From assembly GCA_022354845.1 (NCBI GenBank), contig CP031970.1, positions 310,001 to 374,000 of the forward strand: a stretch of DNA of 64,000 bases, given 5' to 3'. Position 1 is the first letter of the stretch. Each line of letters starts with the position of its first letter. Source of the stretch: Streptococcus suis. Its GTDB lineage: Bacteria; Bacillota; Bacilli; Lactobacillales; Streptococcaceae. Positions 1 to 9,781 of this stretch are shown piece by piece. The position numbers and the translations under genes are program-made. A model generated the notes under the pieces. That model did no database searches, had not been told where the DNA came from, and saw nothing but the letters and a program-made list of their open reading frames with translations.

Positions 1-1
1 T

Positions 2-1552
2 GTACTTTTGACAACGGATGGAGTTGCAAAGGTGACAGACTTTGGTATTGCAGTTGCATTTGCTGAAACAAGTCTGACTCAAACAAATTCAATGCTTGGA
101 TCAGTTCATTACCTCTCTCCTGAACAAGCTCGTGGTGCAAAAGCGACGATTCAAAGTGATATCTATGCAATGGGGATTATCCTTTTTGAAATGTTGACAG
201 GGCGAATCCCATATGATGGAGATAGTGCAGTTACTATTGCATTACAACATTTCCAAAAACCCCTGCCATCAGTTAGAGAAGAAAATGCTAATGTTCCACA
301 AGCTCTCGAAAATGTTGTGTTAAAAGCAACGGCAAAGAAGCTTAGTGAACGGTATAAATCTGTTGCAGAAATGTATGCGGATTTAGCTTCATCACTTTCA
401 ATGGACAGAAGAAATGAGCCTCGAATTGTTTTAGAAGGCAATAAAGTCGATACCAAAACCTTACCAAAATTATCACAGGTAAACGTTGAGAACAAGAGTA
501 AGGAAGACAGCGAAAAAAATTTCAAGGAATTGCCTAATAACCAGACCTCTCCTTCAAAAAACGTATCAAAGCAGGCTTTGAAACCACGACGCGGGATGAG
601 GACGCGATACAAAGTTTTAATTGGAGCGATTATTTTGACAATTGCGGCTTTGGGATTTTTGATATATAGTACCCCTTCTCCAGTACAAGTTCCTGATGTA
701 GTTGGTGAAACCTTAGATGTTGCAAAGGAAAAAATTGAGGTAGCAGGACTGGTTGTTGGAGATGTAAAAGAAGAGGCCTCGACAGAATATAAGGAAGGAA
801 CTGTTATTCGGACTAGTCCTGGGGCCAATACTTCTAGGATGGAAGGTAGCAAAGTTGACATTGTTGTAGCTAGGGTCGCTATGGTCACTATACCAAATTT
901 AATTGGAAGCGATGCAGACTCCGCTCAAAAAGAATTGGAAGATTTCGGGTTTAAGGTAACGCTTAAAAAAGAATATAGCGATACTGTAGAAGAAGGCTAT
1001 GTCATTAAGACAGACCCTGTAGCAAATAGTTCAAAAGAAAAAGGCAGTACAATTACGGTGATAGTGTCTAAAGGGGTACAACCAAAAACAGTTCAGGATG
1101 TTACCGGAAAATCACAAGACACTGCGAAACAACTTCTTGAGGCAGCTGGATTCATTATAGGTACTATTTCAGAAGAGTATAGTGATAGTGTTGCAGAAGG
1201 AAATGTTATTAGTACAGATCCTCAAGCAAATGTAGAATTAGAGAAAGGTTCTATTGTTAATATGGTAGTTTCTAAAGGGAAGGAAATTATCATGCCGGAT
1301 CTTGTTTCTGCAGGTTATACTTACTCCGAAGCTCGAAATCAGCTACAATCCTTAGGTGTTACCACAATAGAAAAACAAGAGGATCGCAGTTATACAACCA
1401 CAACTAGTGATATTGTCGTAGGTCAGTATCCTGCTGCGGGCACTGTCATTGATGGACCAGTGACATTGTATGTATCAGTCGCGACTACGAGCACAAATTC
1501 TACCAGTACGACAGGTCCCTCCTCAAGTACTTCTACTAGTAGTAGCGAATAG
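2..1552 (+). CDS. stkP: PASTA-domain Ser/Thr protein kinase, 5'-truncated by the window edge
   Basis: This is the C-terminal part of a eukaryotic-type membrane Ser/Thr kinase (StkP/PknB) that senses cell-wall intermediates and controls division and wall synthesis. The reading frame is open to the left edge. Visible in order are the kinase DFG motif (VTDFGIAV), the APE-like segment (YLSPEQARG), the end of the kinase lobe, a basic linker, one transmembrane helix (nt about 612-674), four extracellular PASTA repeats (nt about 680-1490) and a Ser/Thr-rich tail. The N-lobe and the partner phosphatase PppL would lie to the left. It is followed by a terminator and then liaFSR, an arrangement known from other streptococci. 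The family assignment is secure; the true start is outside the window. Confidence 0.95.
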   Translation, partial: VLLTTDGVAKVTDFGIAVAFAETSLTQTNSMLGSVHYLSPEQARGAKATIQSDIYAMGIILFEMLTGRIPYDGDSAVTIALQHFQKPLPSVREENANVPQALENVVLKATAKKLSERYKSVAEMYADLASSLSMDRRNEPRIVLEGNKVDTKTLPKLSQVNVENKSKEDSEKNFKELPNNQTSPSKNVSKQALKPRRGMRTRYKVLIGAIILTIAALGFLIYSTPSPVQVPDVVGETLDVAKEKIEVAGLVVGDVKEEASTEYKEGTVIRTSPGANTSRMEGSKVDIVVARVAMVTIPNLIGSDADSAQKELEDFGFKVTLKKEYSDTVEEGYVIKTDPVANSSKEKGSTITVIVSKGVQPKTVQDVTGKSQDTAKQLLEAAGFIIGTISEEYSDSVAEGNVISTDPQANVELEKGSIVNMVVSKGKEIIMPDLVSAGYTYSEARNQLQSLGVTTIEKQEDRSYTTTTSDIVVGQYPAAGTVIDGPVTLYVSVATTSTNSTSTTGPSSSTSTSSSE

Positions 1553-1575
1553 TTTTCATATTTAGTATTATTTAT

Positions 1576-1604
1576 AAAGAGAGAACGATAATGTTCTCTC
1601 TTTT
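1576..1604 (+). terminator. Rho-independent terminator after stkP
   Basis: A 10-bp perfect stem, AAGAGAGAAC with GTTCTCTCTT around a 6-nt loop, is followed by a T run. It lies 24 nt after the stkP stop and separates it from liaFSR, which probably has its own promoter in the 135 bp that follow. Confidence 0.8.
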
Positions 1605-1739
1605 AATGTTAGTAAATATACGTATATTTTTGTTTTATAGACATAATTTAATTGGGTATCTTGGTTTTAAATATTCCATCTAAAGAAGGAGTTATTTTTC
1701 TGAAATTTTGATAAAATAATATAGAAAGGAAGTAATGAT

Positions 1740-2435
1740 ATGTGGAAAATTAGAATATTTCTACTTTTAGAGAGTGTTCTGTTCACTCTAGCCTTGTTCG
1801 ATGTGGTGGCAAATGAAGCAAGTAGAACACTATTATTGATGGCTATACTGCTACTTGTGATTTGGAATTTTTTAGGAAGAGAGCTCAGTAGTATCCTATT
1901 AATTAGTGCAGTCTCTTTAATATTTTTAGTATTTGTACTAAACCCGTTCTTTATCATTGGCATAATGATGCTCGTGGTGTATATGTTGGTGAACTTCTTT
2001 TCACGATATGAAAAACGAAATCAGTATACTCATATTATTTTTGATGACCATGCATTGGTTGCCCAAAAAGAAAAAAATAGGTGGTTTGGTGGCCAAAACC
2101 ATTCGCAGGATCGGTATGGATTTGAAGATATTAATATTGTCCGTCTCTTTGGTAACGATGTAGTTGACTTAGACCAAACAGTACTTGTTGGTCGCGATAA
2201 TATTGTTGTTATACGCAAAACATTTGGAAAAACAAAAATTATTTTGCCTATCGATGTTGAAATTTCTGTATCTGCTTCAAGTATATATGGTCGTGTTCAA
2301 TTTTTAGATCTCTCTTTTTGGGATTTGCGAAATGAAAGTATTTCTATAGCTAGCCCAGGTTATCGTGATTCACATAAACGGGTAAAAGTAGTAGTCAATA
2401 GTTTGTTTGGTGATGTGGAGGTAATCCGCGTATGA
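1740..2435 (+). CDS. liaF: LiaF-type membrane inhibitor of envelope-stress system
   Basis: This 231-aa protein has about four hydrophobic helices in residues 1-90, followed by a soluble domain of the cell-wall-active-antibiotic-response type. In known LiaFSR (VraSR-like) systems, LiaF holds the kinase LiaS inactive until lipid-II-targeting drugs disturb the membrane. The ATG is preceded by GAAAGGAAG at good spacing. The stop overlaps the liaS start (ATGA), indicating translational coupling. The function is inferred from family and gene order. Its position next to the bacitracin cassette found later in the window is coincidental, but both respond to the same class of stress. Confidence 0.9.
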   Translation: MWKIRIFLLLESVLFTLALFDVVANEASRTLLLMAILLLVIWNFLGRELSSILLISAVSLIFLVFVLNPFFIIGIMMLVVYMLVNFFSRYEKRNQYTHIIFDDHALVAQKEKNRWFGGQNHSQDRYGFEDINIVRLFGNDVVDLDQTVLVGRDNIVVIRKTFGKTKIILPIDVEISVSASSIYGRVQFLDLSFWDLRNESISIASPGYRDSHKRVKVVVNSLFGDVEVIRV

Positions 2436-3451
2436 TCAAAAGAAGAACCTATTTTCTGCTTGTTTGGCTATCAGCACTGATTGTATTAGTTGTCATTGCA
2501 TCCGTATTACCATTGTTGAATTATTCGTTATTGAATCCGTCTCTCTGGGTTTCTACGAATCAATTTATAATGACAATCGTTCTATTGATTATTGTGCTGA
2601 GCCTTTTTTTGGGAATTTTGGTCCAAACAGTATCCCTCGTATCCACTCAAGTAATACGCTTAAAATTGCAGGCAATTTTGAAAAACAAGTCGATTAAGGA
2701 CAACCATGAAGAAGATCCCCTTTTATTACAATTATCTGATAAAGTTAAAACTTTAACTAGACAGGTTCAATTGTTAGATAATCAAGACTTAGTAAATCGT
2801 GAAGAGATTGTCGAGGGGGAAAGAAAAAGGATTGCAAGGGATTTGCATGATACGGTTAGTCAAGAATTGTTTGCGACGAGTATGATTTTGTCTGGTCTTT
2901 CATCTAATATTGTCTCGCTTCCACAAGAAACAGTTCAGGAACAGTTGATTTTAGTAAAGGATATGATTGAGTCTGCTCAAAGAGATTTAAGGATATTATT
3001 GCTTCATCTACGTCCAAGTGAACTTGAAAGTAAGACCTTAGTAGAAGGATTAGAACTTATATTACGTGAAGTGAGCGATAAAAGTAGTATTGTTGTCCAT
3101 TTTCAACATGACGTAAATGAATTACCAAAGTTAATAGAAGAACACCTTTTCCGTATTGCACAGGAAATCGTTAGTAATACTTTGCGGCATGCTAAAGCCA
3201 AGCATTTGGATGTGTACTTATTGCAAAAAGAGACAGAGTTACAGTTGAAAATGACTGATGATGGTATTGGTTTTCAACAGGGTGCTGATGATAAATTGAG
3301 TTACGGATTACAAAATATACGTGAGCGGGTTGAGGATATGGCGGGGACGATTAAAATTCGCACGGCTCCGAATAAGGGGGTTGCCATTGATATTCGTATC
3401 CCTCTATTGAAAGGAAAAGAAGATGAATGCGATTCGAGTGATGTTGATTGA
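2432..3451 (+). CDS. liaS: LiaS-type sensor histidine kinase
   Basis: This 339-aa intramembrane-sensing kinase has two N-terminal transmembrane helices (residues about 7-28 and 42-68), only a short extracellular loop, a coiled linker, a HisKA_3 box (RIARDLHDTVSQE, phospho-acceptor His at about residue 139) and a HATPase_c domain with DDGIGF and YGLQNIRER motifs. The short loop fits a sensor that reads membrane state or a partner (LiaF) rather than a ligand. The start is fixed by the ATGA overlap with liaF. The 3' end overlaps liaR by 29 nt, so the three genes form one operon. Confidence 0.93.
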   Translation: MIKRRTYFLLVWLSALIVLVVIASVLPLLNYSLLNPSLWVSTNQFIMTIVLLIIVLSLFLGILVQTVSLVSTQVIRLKLQAILKNKSIKDNHEEDPLLLQLSDKVKTLTRQVQLLDNQDLVNREEIVEGERKRIARDLHDTVSQELFATSMILSGLSSNIVSLPQETVQEQLILVKDMIESAQRDLRILLLHLRPSELESKTLVEGLELILREVSDKSSIVVHFQHDVNELPKLIEEHLFRIAQEIVSNTLRHAKAKHLDVYLLQKETELQLKMTDDGIGFQQGADDKLSYGLQNIRERVEDMAGTIKIRTAPNKGVAIDIRIPLLKGKEDECDSSDVD

Positions 3452-4064
3452 TGACCATGAAATGGTACGTTTAGGATTAAAAAGTTACTTAAACTTACAG
3501 CCAGATGTTGAGGTAGTAGCGGAAGCTGGAGACGGTGAAGAAGGTTTAACAAAGGCACTCGAGGTCAAACCAGATGTCGTTGTGATGGACTTAGTTATGC
3601 CTAAAATGACTGGTGTCGAAGCTACTTTAGCATTGTTGAAGGAATGGCCTCAAGCACAAATTGTGATACTAACATCCTATTTAGATAATGAAAAGATTTA
3701 CCCAGTGTTAGAAGCAGGTGCACGAGGCTATATGTTAAAAACATCGAGTGCAGATGAAATATTATCTGCGATTCGTAAAGTTGCGCGTGGAGAATATGCA
3801 ATCGAAACTGAGGTTGAGAAAAAAGTGGAGCATCACAAGCGTTACCCAGATTTACATGAAGACTTGACGGCTCGCGAACGTGAAATATTAACCCTTTTAG
3901 CAAAGGGGTATGATAATCAACGGATTGCTGATGAATCCTTTATTTCTTTGAAGACGGTCAAAACTCACGTATCTAATATTTTATCTAAGCTAGCGGTCAG
4001 TGATCGGACACAAGCAGTTGTTTATGCGTTTCAGCATGGTCTTGTAGCACAAGATGAAGAATAG
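3423..4064 (+). CDS. liaR: LiaR-type NarL-family response regulator
   Basis: This 213-aa protein has a receiver domain with acidic pocket LIDDHE, phospho-acceptor Asp56 in VVVMDLVMPK, conserved Thr/Ser in ILTSY and Lys in YMLKTSS. It ends in a LuxR-type helix-turn-helix (LTAREREILTLLAKGYDN and the recognition helix SLKTVKTHVSNIL). It is the transcriptional output of LiaFS and is expected to activate envelope-stress genes and its own operon. It starts inside the liaS gene at ATG. Confidence 0.94.
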   Translation: MNAIRVMLIDDHEMVRLGLKSYLNLQPDVEVVAEAGDGEEGLTKALEVKPDVVVMDLVMPKMTGVEATLALLKEWPQAQIVILTSYLDNEKIYPVLEAGARGYMLKTSSADEILSAIRKVARGEYAIETEVEKKVEHHKRYPDLHEDLTAREREILTLLAKGYDNQRIADESFISLKTVKTHVSNILSKLAVSDRTQAVVYAFQHGLVAQDEE

Positions 4065-4115
4065 TGATATAATAGAAAAATAGTTAGTTAGCTTCCGGAA
4101 AGGATATCGAATATA

Positions 4116-5516
4116 GTGGATGCAAAATTAAAATATAGAGCCAAAAAAATCAAGATTGTCTTTTTTGATATTGATGATACACTTCGGGTTAAAACCACTG
4201 GATATATGCCAGAATCTATTCGGCAGGTTTTTAAATCCTTGAAAGAAAAGGGTATTCTAACAGGAATTGCCTCTGGTCGTACACCATATGGAATAGTGCC
4301 AGAAATTAAGGCATTGCAACCGGATTATTTTGCCATGATTAATGGCTCATATGTTGAAAATGCCAAAGGGCAAGTGGTCTACCATCAACCAATGTCTTCT
4401 GAGTTGGTGAAGTCTGTAATAGACTGGACGAAGGAAGTTGGTATTGAATATGGATTGCTAGGTAGTAAAAAAGGAACTCTATCAGCTCGGACCAATCGGA
4501 TTAGTCAAGTGATTGATTTGATTTATGATGGCCTGGAAACCGACCCTGAATTTTACAAGGGGAATGATATTTATCAAATGTTGACCTTTGAAAATGATGG
4601 ACAAAAAGTCGAATTGCCAGCTAAATTGCAGGAAGATTTGCGAACGGTTCGTTGGGATGCTATTTCATCAGATATTGTTTTAAAAGATTCCTCTAAGGCA
4701 GCTGGTGTGGCTAAAATAGTTGAAAAACTTGGTTTAAAACCAGAGAATGTTCTTGTTTTTGGGGATGAGCTCAATGATATTGAATTATTTGAGTATGCAG
4801 GGATTGCAATTGCAATGGGGCATTCACATCCAGAATTGCAAAAACGTGCTGATTATATTACGAAAAAAGTAGAAGAAGATGGCATTTTTGATGCCTTGGA
4901 GAAATTAGGTATGGTCGAGAAAGAAAAAAAATATCCACAATTAGACGTGGTTAAGGCTGAAGGTCCAGTTGCACATATTAAGACGAATCATGGAGTTTTA
5001 AATGTAAAACTTTTCCCTGAGATTGCTCCAAGAACAGTAGCAAACTTTGTAGCTCTTTCTAAGGATGGCTATTATGATGGTATTATTTTCCATCGGATTA
5101 TCAAAGATTTCATGATTCAAGGTGGAGATCCAACTGGAACTGGTATGGGTGGTGAATCAATCTATGGTGGTTCATTCGAAGATGAGTTTTCTATGGAAGC
5201 CTTTAACCTTCGTGGGGCCCTCTCAATGGCGAATGCCGGGCCAAATACCAATGGCAGTCAATTCTTTATTGTCCAAAATCAAAATTTTCCTTATAATGCA
5301 AAAGAGTTAGAACGTGGTGGATGGCCAAAACAAATTGCTGAAGCATATGTTGACAATGGTGGAACACCGCATTTAGATCAACGGCATACAGTATTTGGAC
5401 ATTTAATGGATACAGCGTCATTTGATGTATTAGATACCATTGCAGCGGTGGCGACGGATTCAGCAGACCGACCGCATGAAGATGTTGTGATTGAGACAAT
5501 CGAGATTGAGGATTAA
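4116..5516 (+). CDS. Bifunctional Cof-type HAD phosphatase / cyclophilin peptidyl-prolyl isomerase
   Basis: This single 466-aa ORF joins two enzymes. Residues about 10-265 are a Cof/HAD-IIB phosphatase: nucleophile motif FFDIDDTL, Ser in IASGRT, and a C-terminal acidic motif GDELNDIE. Residues about 280-466 are a cyclophilin, with [29 protein letters not shown] and GSQFFIV. This fusion is a known streptococcal arrangement. Possible roles are dephosphorylation of a small phosphometabolite and prolyl isomerisation, but the substrate is not visible. The start is taken as GTG after GGAAAGGATATCG. The next gene starts 2 nt after the stop, so they are co-transcribed. Confidence 0.9.
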   Translation: MDAKLKYRAKKIKIVFFDIDDTLRVKTTGYMPESIRQVFKSLKEKGILTGIASGRTPYGIVPEIKALQPDYFAMINGSYVENAKGQVVYHQPMSSELVKSVIDWTKEVGIEYGLLGSKKGTLSARTNRISQVIDLIYDGLETDPEFYKGNDIYQMLTFENDGQKVELPAKLQEDLRTVRWDAISSDIVLKDSSKAAGVAKIVEKLGLKPENVLVFGDELNDIELFEYAGIAIAMGHSHPELQKRADYITKKVEEDGIFDALEKLGMVEKEKKYPQLDVVKAEGPVAHIKTNHGVLNVKLFPEIAPRTVANFVALSKDGYYDGIIFHRIIKDFMIQGGDPTGTGMGGESIYGGSFEDEFSMEAFNLRGALSMANAGPNTNGSQFFIVQNQNFPYNAKELERGGWPKQIAEAYVDNGGTPHLDQRHTVFGHLMDTASFDVLDTIAAVATDSADRPHEDVVIETIEIED

Positions 5517-5517
5517 A

Positions 5518-5883
5518 ATGAAAATCGGTGATAAGGTTAAAGGGACAGTCACGGGTATTCAACCATACGGGGCCTTTGTAGATTTGGATAATGGTCAAAC
5601 TGGGCTCATTCATATTTCTGAAATTAAGACTGGATTTGTTGATAATATATTTGATTATCTTAAACTAGGTCAGGAAGTGTTTGTACAGGTTGTTGATTAT
5701 GATGAATATTCAGGAAAAGCGAGTTTATCTACTCGCACACTTGAAGAAGAACAACAAAAAATTCCTCGTCATCACCGTTTTACGAATGAACGTCATAAAA
5801 TAGGTTTTGCTCCGTTAGCCAAACATTTGCCAACATGGATTAAGGAAACAAAAGAATTTTTAGATAAAACGAAAAAGGCTTAG
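5518..5883 (+). CDS. cvfD: S1-domain RNA-binding protein, CvfD/YugI (GSP13) type
   Basis: This 121-aa protein opens with an S1 OB-fold (residues 1-75: KIGDKVKGTVTGIQPYGAF, GLIHISEI, VQVVDYDEYSGKASLS) and ends in a basic tail. It matches the small general-stress S1 proteins YugI/GSP13 of Bacillus and CvfD of pneumococcus, which bind RNA or ribosomes and act post-transcriptionally. The ATG at 5518 is chosen because it lies directly after the HAD-cyclophilin stop and begins the S1 fold; an upstream TTG in frame would only add residues unlike the family. It is followed at once by a strong terminator. Confidence 0.85.
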   Translation: MKIGDKVKGTVTGIQPYGAFVDLDNGQTGLIHISEIKTGFVDNIFDYLKLGQEVFVQVVDYDEYSGKASLSTRTLEEEQQKIPRHHRFTNERHKIGFAPLAKHLPTWIKETKEFLDKTKKA

Positions 5884-5903
5884 GGATTTCCCTTAGCCTT
5901 TTT
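5872..5903 (+). terminator. Terminator of the HAD-cyclophilin/S1 operon
   Basis: AAAAAGGCTTAGGG pairs with CCCTTAGCCTTTTT around a 4-nt loop. The left arm overlaps the last codons of the S1 gene. Confidence 0.85.
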
Positions 5904-5961
5904 GAAATAGTATGTTTTTCGCAATCTACATTATCAGTTGTCAACAACCATGACAAGCGAA

Positions 5962-5979
5962 AAGCTCCAAGAGGAGCTT
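5962..5979 (-). terminator. Probable cysK terminator
   Basis: A perfect 7-bp hairpin, AAGCTCC-AAGA-GGAGCTT, lies about 70 nt downstream of the cysK stop. The A-rich run to its left gives a short U tract on the minus strand. Confidence 0.55.
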
Positions 5980-6048
5980 CTGGTCTGTTCTCTAAAAATA
6001 AGAATATAGTAGAGTCCAATCATTGACTCTTTTAATTTTCATTGAAAA

Positions 6049-6975
6049 TTAGTCATTAAATTCGTAAAGTGCAGTTGATAAATAGCGTTCGCCATTATCT
6101 GACAAAATTGCTAAAACTTTTTTACCTGCACCTAATTCCTTGGCAACTTCAATAGCTGCGTGTATCGCTGCACCGGATGAAATACCAACAAGGAAACCTT
6201 CTTGTCCACCGATGGCACGTCCAGTAGCTAAAGCATCATCAGATTTTACTCGAATAATACCGTCGTATGAATCGGTATCCAAAGTATCTGGAATGAAACC
6301 AGCTGAAATTCCCTGAATCTTATGTGGGCCAGGTGCTTCGCCGGAAAGAACAGCGGACTCATCAGCTTCTACAGCATATACAGCAATGTTAGGATTGGCA
6401 GCTTTCAAAACATGAGAAACGCCGCTTACTGTACCTCCGGTACCAACGCCAGATATAAAAGCGTCTAACCCAGTTGGACCAAAATCTTCCAAAATTTCCT
6501 GTCCTGTTGTATCTTCATGAATTTTTGGATTTGAAGGGTTGGCAAACTGGAATGGGACCCAACCATTTTTTTCTTTAGCAATTTCTTGTGCTTTAGCAAT
6601 TGCACCTTTCATACCTTCGCTACCGGGAGTAAGTACTAAATCAGCCCCATAAGCTTGGATGATTTTTCGACGCTCAATACTCATTGTTTCAGGCATAACA
6701 ATAATCACTTTATAACCTTTTGCCGCACCAACCCATGCAAGTCCGATTCCGGTATTACCACTTGTTGGCTCTACAATTGTATCACCTGGTTTGATAGTAC
6801 CAGCTTTTTCTGCATCCTCAATCATTGCCAAAGCAATACGATCTTTAACAGAAGAACCAGGGTTAAAAGCTTCCAACTTAACATAAACATCTGCCGCACC
6901 TTCAGGTACGATATTGTTGAGTTTAATTATTGGTGTGTTTCCTACTAATTGCGTAATATTTTGATAAATAGCCAT
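6049..6975 (-). CDS. cysK: Cysteine synthase A (O-acetylserine sulfhydrylase)
   Basis: This 308-aa fold-type-II PLP enzyme converts O-acetylserine plus sulfide to cysteine. The PLP lysine lies in [11 protein letters not shown], the substrate loop is [10 protein letters not shown], the phosphate-binding glycine loop is GVGTGGT, and SGISSGAA-like residues close the C-terminus (VGISSGAA). The length is typical. The ATG is preceded by GGAGGTGCC on the minus strand. It stands as a single gene, convergent with the S1 operon. Confidence 0.95.
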   Translation of the reverse strand: MAIYQNITQLVGNTPIIKLNNIVPEGAADVYVKLEAFNPGSSVKDRIALAMIEDAEKAGTIKPGDTIVEPTSGNTGIGLAWVGAAKGYKVIIVMPETMSIERRKIIQAYGADLVLTPGSEGMKGAIAKAQEIAKEKNGWVPFQFANPSNPKIHEDTTGQEILEDFGPTGLDAFISGVGTGGTVSGVSHVLKAANPNIAVYAVEADESAVLSGEAPGPHKIQGISAGFIPDTLDTDSYDGIIRVKSDDALATGRAIGGQEGFLVGISSGAAIHAAIEVAKELGAGKKVLAILSDNGERYLSTALYEFND

Positions 6976-7035
6976 AAGGCACCTCCATTTAAAGTTACTG
7001 ATTATTATATAGTAGAAAATGAAAAAAGTATAATA

Positions 7036-7067
7036 TAAAAAAACTATCTCAGTGATAGTCTTTTTTT
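7036..7067. terminator. Bidirectional hairpin between yigZ and cysK
   Basis: ACTATC-TCAGT-GATAGT is flanked by seven A residues on the left and a run of T on the right, so it can terminate yigZ on the minus strand. Confidence 0.7.
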
Positions 7068-7698
7068 AATAGATTGGGATCTCAACAATTCGAGAGTAGG
7101 TTTTTTCTGCGGTTATTTTTCCATGGTAAAATTCAATCAGACTTGCCAAGGTTTGCTCTAAACAATCCTTATCCACAGAAACCATGGTTGAAACTTCTGT
7201 AGTAAACTGGGTATCAAATTCTTCCAGGCACTGCTCTGCTCGCCAATTGGCAAACTCTTGATATTGGGCGTAGGACATGATAATAGAAATTCCTTCTTGT
7301 TCCTTGACTTTTACTACTCCGATATTTTTTACTGCATTAGCCACTGCTCCAGCGTAGGCACGAATGAGACCACCCGCCCCTAATTTTATGCCTCCGAAAT
7401 ACCGAGTGACAACAGCTACGACATTTGTCAACTCGTGGTTTTCTAAAACGGTTAGCATGGGTACGCCGGCTGTTCCAGAGGGCTCCCCATCGTCTGAGGA
7501 ACGCTTGATTTCCATACTTTCTCCAAGAATGAAAGCTGAGCAGTTATGGTTAGCTTTGTAGTGTTCTTTTTTTATCTTGTTGATAAAGTCGCGAGCTTCG
7601 TCCTCGCTAGTCACTCGTTTCATAAAGCAGATAAAGCGGGATTTCTTAATTTCTTCCTCAACCAGACCATCTTCTATAATTGTCTTAAATTCTTTCAT
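7066..7698 (-). CDS. yigZ: YigZ/IMPACT-family protein
   Basis: This 210-aa protein has an N-terminal IMPACT (UPF0029) domain with the signatures KKSRFI, SDDGEPSGTAG and VTRYFGGIKLGAGGL, and a C-terminal DUF1949 domain. Relatives are linked to translation or nutrient stress, but the biochemical role is not established. The start is placed at the ATG of MKEFKT; a TTG two codons upstream is an alternative. No clear Shine-Dalgarno is visible. It is divergent from comFA with only about 55 bp between them. Confidence 0.88.
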   Translation of the reverse strand: MKEFKTIIEDGLVEEEIKKSRFICFMKRVTSEDEARDFINKIKKEHYKANHNCSAFILGESMEIKRSSDDGEPSGTAGVPMLTVLENHELTNVVAVVTRYFGGIKLGAGGLIRAYAGAVANAVKNIGVVKVKEQEGISIIMSYAQYQEFANWRAEQCLEEFDTQFTTEVSTMVSVDKDCLEQTLASLIEFYHGKITAEKTYSRIVEIPIY

Positions 7699-7737
7699 AA
7701 TCAAATTGTACTAATTTTTTTACAAGCTGACAAGAAT

Positions 7738-7745
7738 TTCCGAAT
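7738..7745 (+). promoter_or_regulatory. Candidate combox (SigX/ComX promoter) for comFA-comFC
   Basis: TCCGAATA differs by one base from the streptococcal competence box TACGAATA, with a T-rich stretch about 20-30 nt upstream. It sits immediately before the late-competence operon comFA-comFC. Only 6-9 nt separate it from the start codon. Confidence 0.65.
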
Positions 7746-7754
7746 AAATAAGTG

Positions 7755-9047
7755 ATGAATGAACTAGAGAATTACCATGGAAGACTTTTTACTAAATACC
7801 AATTAACGTCAGAAGAAAGAAAAAAAGCAAAAACAATTTCCAGTGTAGTAGGAAAGAATTCTTGTTTCCGATGCGGTACATCGTTTGAGGAAGAAAACAA
7901 GCTGCCAAATGCTGCGTATTATTGTCGGGCTTGTCTCCTTTTGGGGAGAGTTCGAACAGATGAGAAACTCTACTATTTTCCACAGAAAGATTTTTCAATG
8001 AATGCTTGTCTTCTGTGGAAGGGGGCGCTGACCGATTGGCAACAACGAATATCAGATGGACTAGTTGCGAATGTGGAAAAACGGCAAGCAACTCTTGTTC
8101 ATGCTGTAACAGGTGCGGGCAAAACGGAAATGATGTACCATGCTGTTGCATCACTAATTAATAAAGGAGGTGCTGTATGTCTAGCCAGTCCAAGAATTGA
8201 TGTTTGTATTGAACTCTACAAGCGACTACAAAATGATTTTTCGGTCCCAATTAGTCTGCTACATGGGAAATCAGACCCATATTTCAGAACGCCACTCGTT
8301 GTTGCGACCACTCATCAGTTGTTAAAGTTCTACCAGGCATTTGATTTGGTCTTGATCGATGAAGTAGATGCTTTCCCCTATGCAGACAACCCTATATTAT
8401 ATCGAGCAGCAGATAATGCAGTTAAAGTAGACGGTGTTTTAGTATTTTTAACAGCAACCTCTACGGATGAATTAGATAAAAAAGTCAAATCAGGTAAATT
8501 GCAAAAACTCAGTCTCCCTAGACGTTTTCATGGAAATCCGCTTGTGGTTCCGAAAAAGGTCTGGTTTTCCAAATTCGATACATATTTGAAGAAAAATAAA
8601 TTAGTTCCAAAACTCAGAAATGCCATTCAAAAGCAAAGAGAAACAGGCTATCCATTACTTATTTTTGTACCAGAAATTTCGAAAGGATTGGAATTTGCAA
8701 CCATAATGGAACAAATCTTTCCAGAAGAAACAATTGGTTTTGTATCGAGTCAGACAGACAATCGGCTTGAAATAGTGGAAGGATTTCGCAACAAAGAAAT
8801 TACAATTTTAATTTCTACTACAATCTTAGAGCGTGGTGTAACATTCCCAGGAGTAGATGTCATTGTTGTTCAAGCCAATCACTACTTATACACGTCATCG
8901 AGTCTCGTGCAAATTTCAGGTCGGGTCGGAAGAAGTATGGACCGTCCGACGGGCTTACTTCTGTTTTTTCATGAAGGAAGTACGCGGTCAATTGAAAAGG
9001 CAATTGCAGAAATCAAACAAATGAATAAGGAGGCAGGTTATGTCTAA
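7755..9047 (+). CDS. comFA: ComFA, ATP-dependent DNA-import helicase/translocase
   Basis: ComFA is a 430-aa superfamily-2 ATPase that drives transforming single-stranded DNA into the cell. A four-cysteine zinc finger (CFRCGT ... CRACLL) precedes Walker A (AVTGAGKTE), the DEAD-like box LIDEVDAF, motif III (FLTATS), and motifs V/VI (STTILERGVTFP, QISGRVGRS). The start is at ATG 7755 (or the adjoining GTG 7752) because the family N-terminus (a short tail then NYHGRLFT) begins here. There is no Shine-Dalgarno. It overlaps comFC by 8 nt. It is expected to be induced only during competence. Confidence 0.95.
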   Translation: MNELENYHGRLFTKYQLTSEERKKAKTISSVVGKNSCFRCGTSFEEENKLPNAAYYCRACLLLGRVRTDEKLYYFPQKDFSMNACLLWKGALTDWQQRISDGLVANVEKRQATLVHAVTGAGKTEMMYHAVASLINKGGAVCLASPRIDVCIELYKRLQNDFSVPISLLHGKSDPYFRTPLVVATTHQLLKFYQAFDLVLIDEVDAFPYADNPILYRAADNAVKVDGVLVFLTATSTDELDKKVKSGKLQKLSLPRRFHGNPLVVPKKVWFSKFDTYLKKNKLVPKLRNAIQKQRETGYPLLIFVPEISKGLEFATIMEQIFPEETIGFVSSQTDNRLEIVEGFRNKEITILISTTILERGVTFPGVDVIVVQANHYLYTSSSLVQISGRVGRSMDRPTGLLLFFHEGSTRSIEKAIAEIKQMNKEAGYV

Positions 9048-9705
9048 TTGTTTGCTCTGTTCCCAGAACCTGAAAAACCAGATAAAATTTTCGGAAATAT
9101 TCATTTTTTGTAGAAAAAAATCAGGTATCTGCTCAGATTGTTCAACATCTTTTGAAGCAATATCGGAAAAACATTGTCCGTATTGCTATAAAAATGGAAT
9201 TATCGAACGTTGCACGGATTGTCAGTATTGGTTAAGTAAGGGAATGTCGGTTTCCCATACTGCATTATTCAAATACAATAAAGCGATGGCGAATTATTTT
9301 AGTAAATACAAATTTCAGGGGGACTATATTTTAAGAAATATTTTTGCAAAAGAGATTAAAATAGCACTAGGTCAATTCCCTGGTTATACAATTGTTCCAA
9401 TTCCAATTAGCGAAAATCGAAAAGAAGAACGTGGTTTCAATCAAGTAGAAGGGATATTGACCGCAGCTAATATATCCTATGAATTACTTTTGGGAAAACA
9501 GGATAGTAAAAAACAATCATCGCAAAATAGGAAGGAGCGTTTAGAGATGCACCAACAGTTTTTTCTCCAAGATGAAAAAAATATCCCCGACAAAATTTTA
9601 TTGATTGATGATATATACACAACAGGCTCAACATTACAATCAGCAAAACACACGATTATGAAAACAGGAAAGAAAGAAATCAAGACATTTTCACTAGCAA
9701 GGTGA
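9040..9705 (+). CDS. comFC: ComFC, phosphoribosyltransferase-like competence protein
   Basis: This 221-aa protein has a double cysteine-rich finger at the N-terminus (CLLC, CSDC, CPYC, CTDC) and a C-terminal type-I PRTase fold. The latter carries the PRPP loop ILLIDDIYTTGSTL and an ERGFNQ motif. It is the late-competence partner of ComFA needed for efficient transformation, and is translationally coupled to it by an overlapping start. Confidence 0.94.
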   Translation: MSNCLLCSQNLKNQIKFSEIFIFCRKKSGICSDCSTSFEAISEKHCPYCYKNGIIERCTDCQYWLSKGMSVSHTALFKYNKAMANYFSKYKFQGDYILRNIFAKEIKIALGQFPGYTIVPIPISENRKEERGFNQVEGILTAANISYELLLGKQDSKKQSSQNRKERLEMHQQFFLQDEKNIPDKILLIDDIYTTGSTLQSAKHTIMKTGKKEIKTFSLAR

Positions 9706-9713
9706 GAAAACGG

Positions 9714-9741
9714 TTGCAATTTTGTAGTAATATGGTATAAT
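9714..9741 (+). promoter_or_regulatory. Sigma-A promoter for hpf
   Basis: TTGCAA and TATAAT are separated by 16 bp, about 40 bp before the hpf start. This gives hpf expression independent of the competence operon in front of it. Confidence 0.75.
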
Positions 9742-9781
9742 AATAGAGAAGAAAGGCGAAAGCCAAGAAAGAGGTACTAAT

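Noticed and set aside
163..888. 241-codon minus-strand ORF opposite the StkP PASTA region
   Set aside because: It is a shadow of the real gene: low-complexity Ser/Thr composition and no start context.
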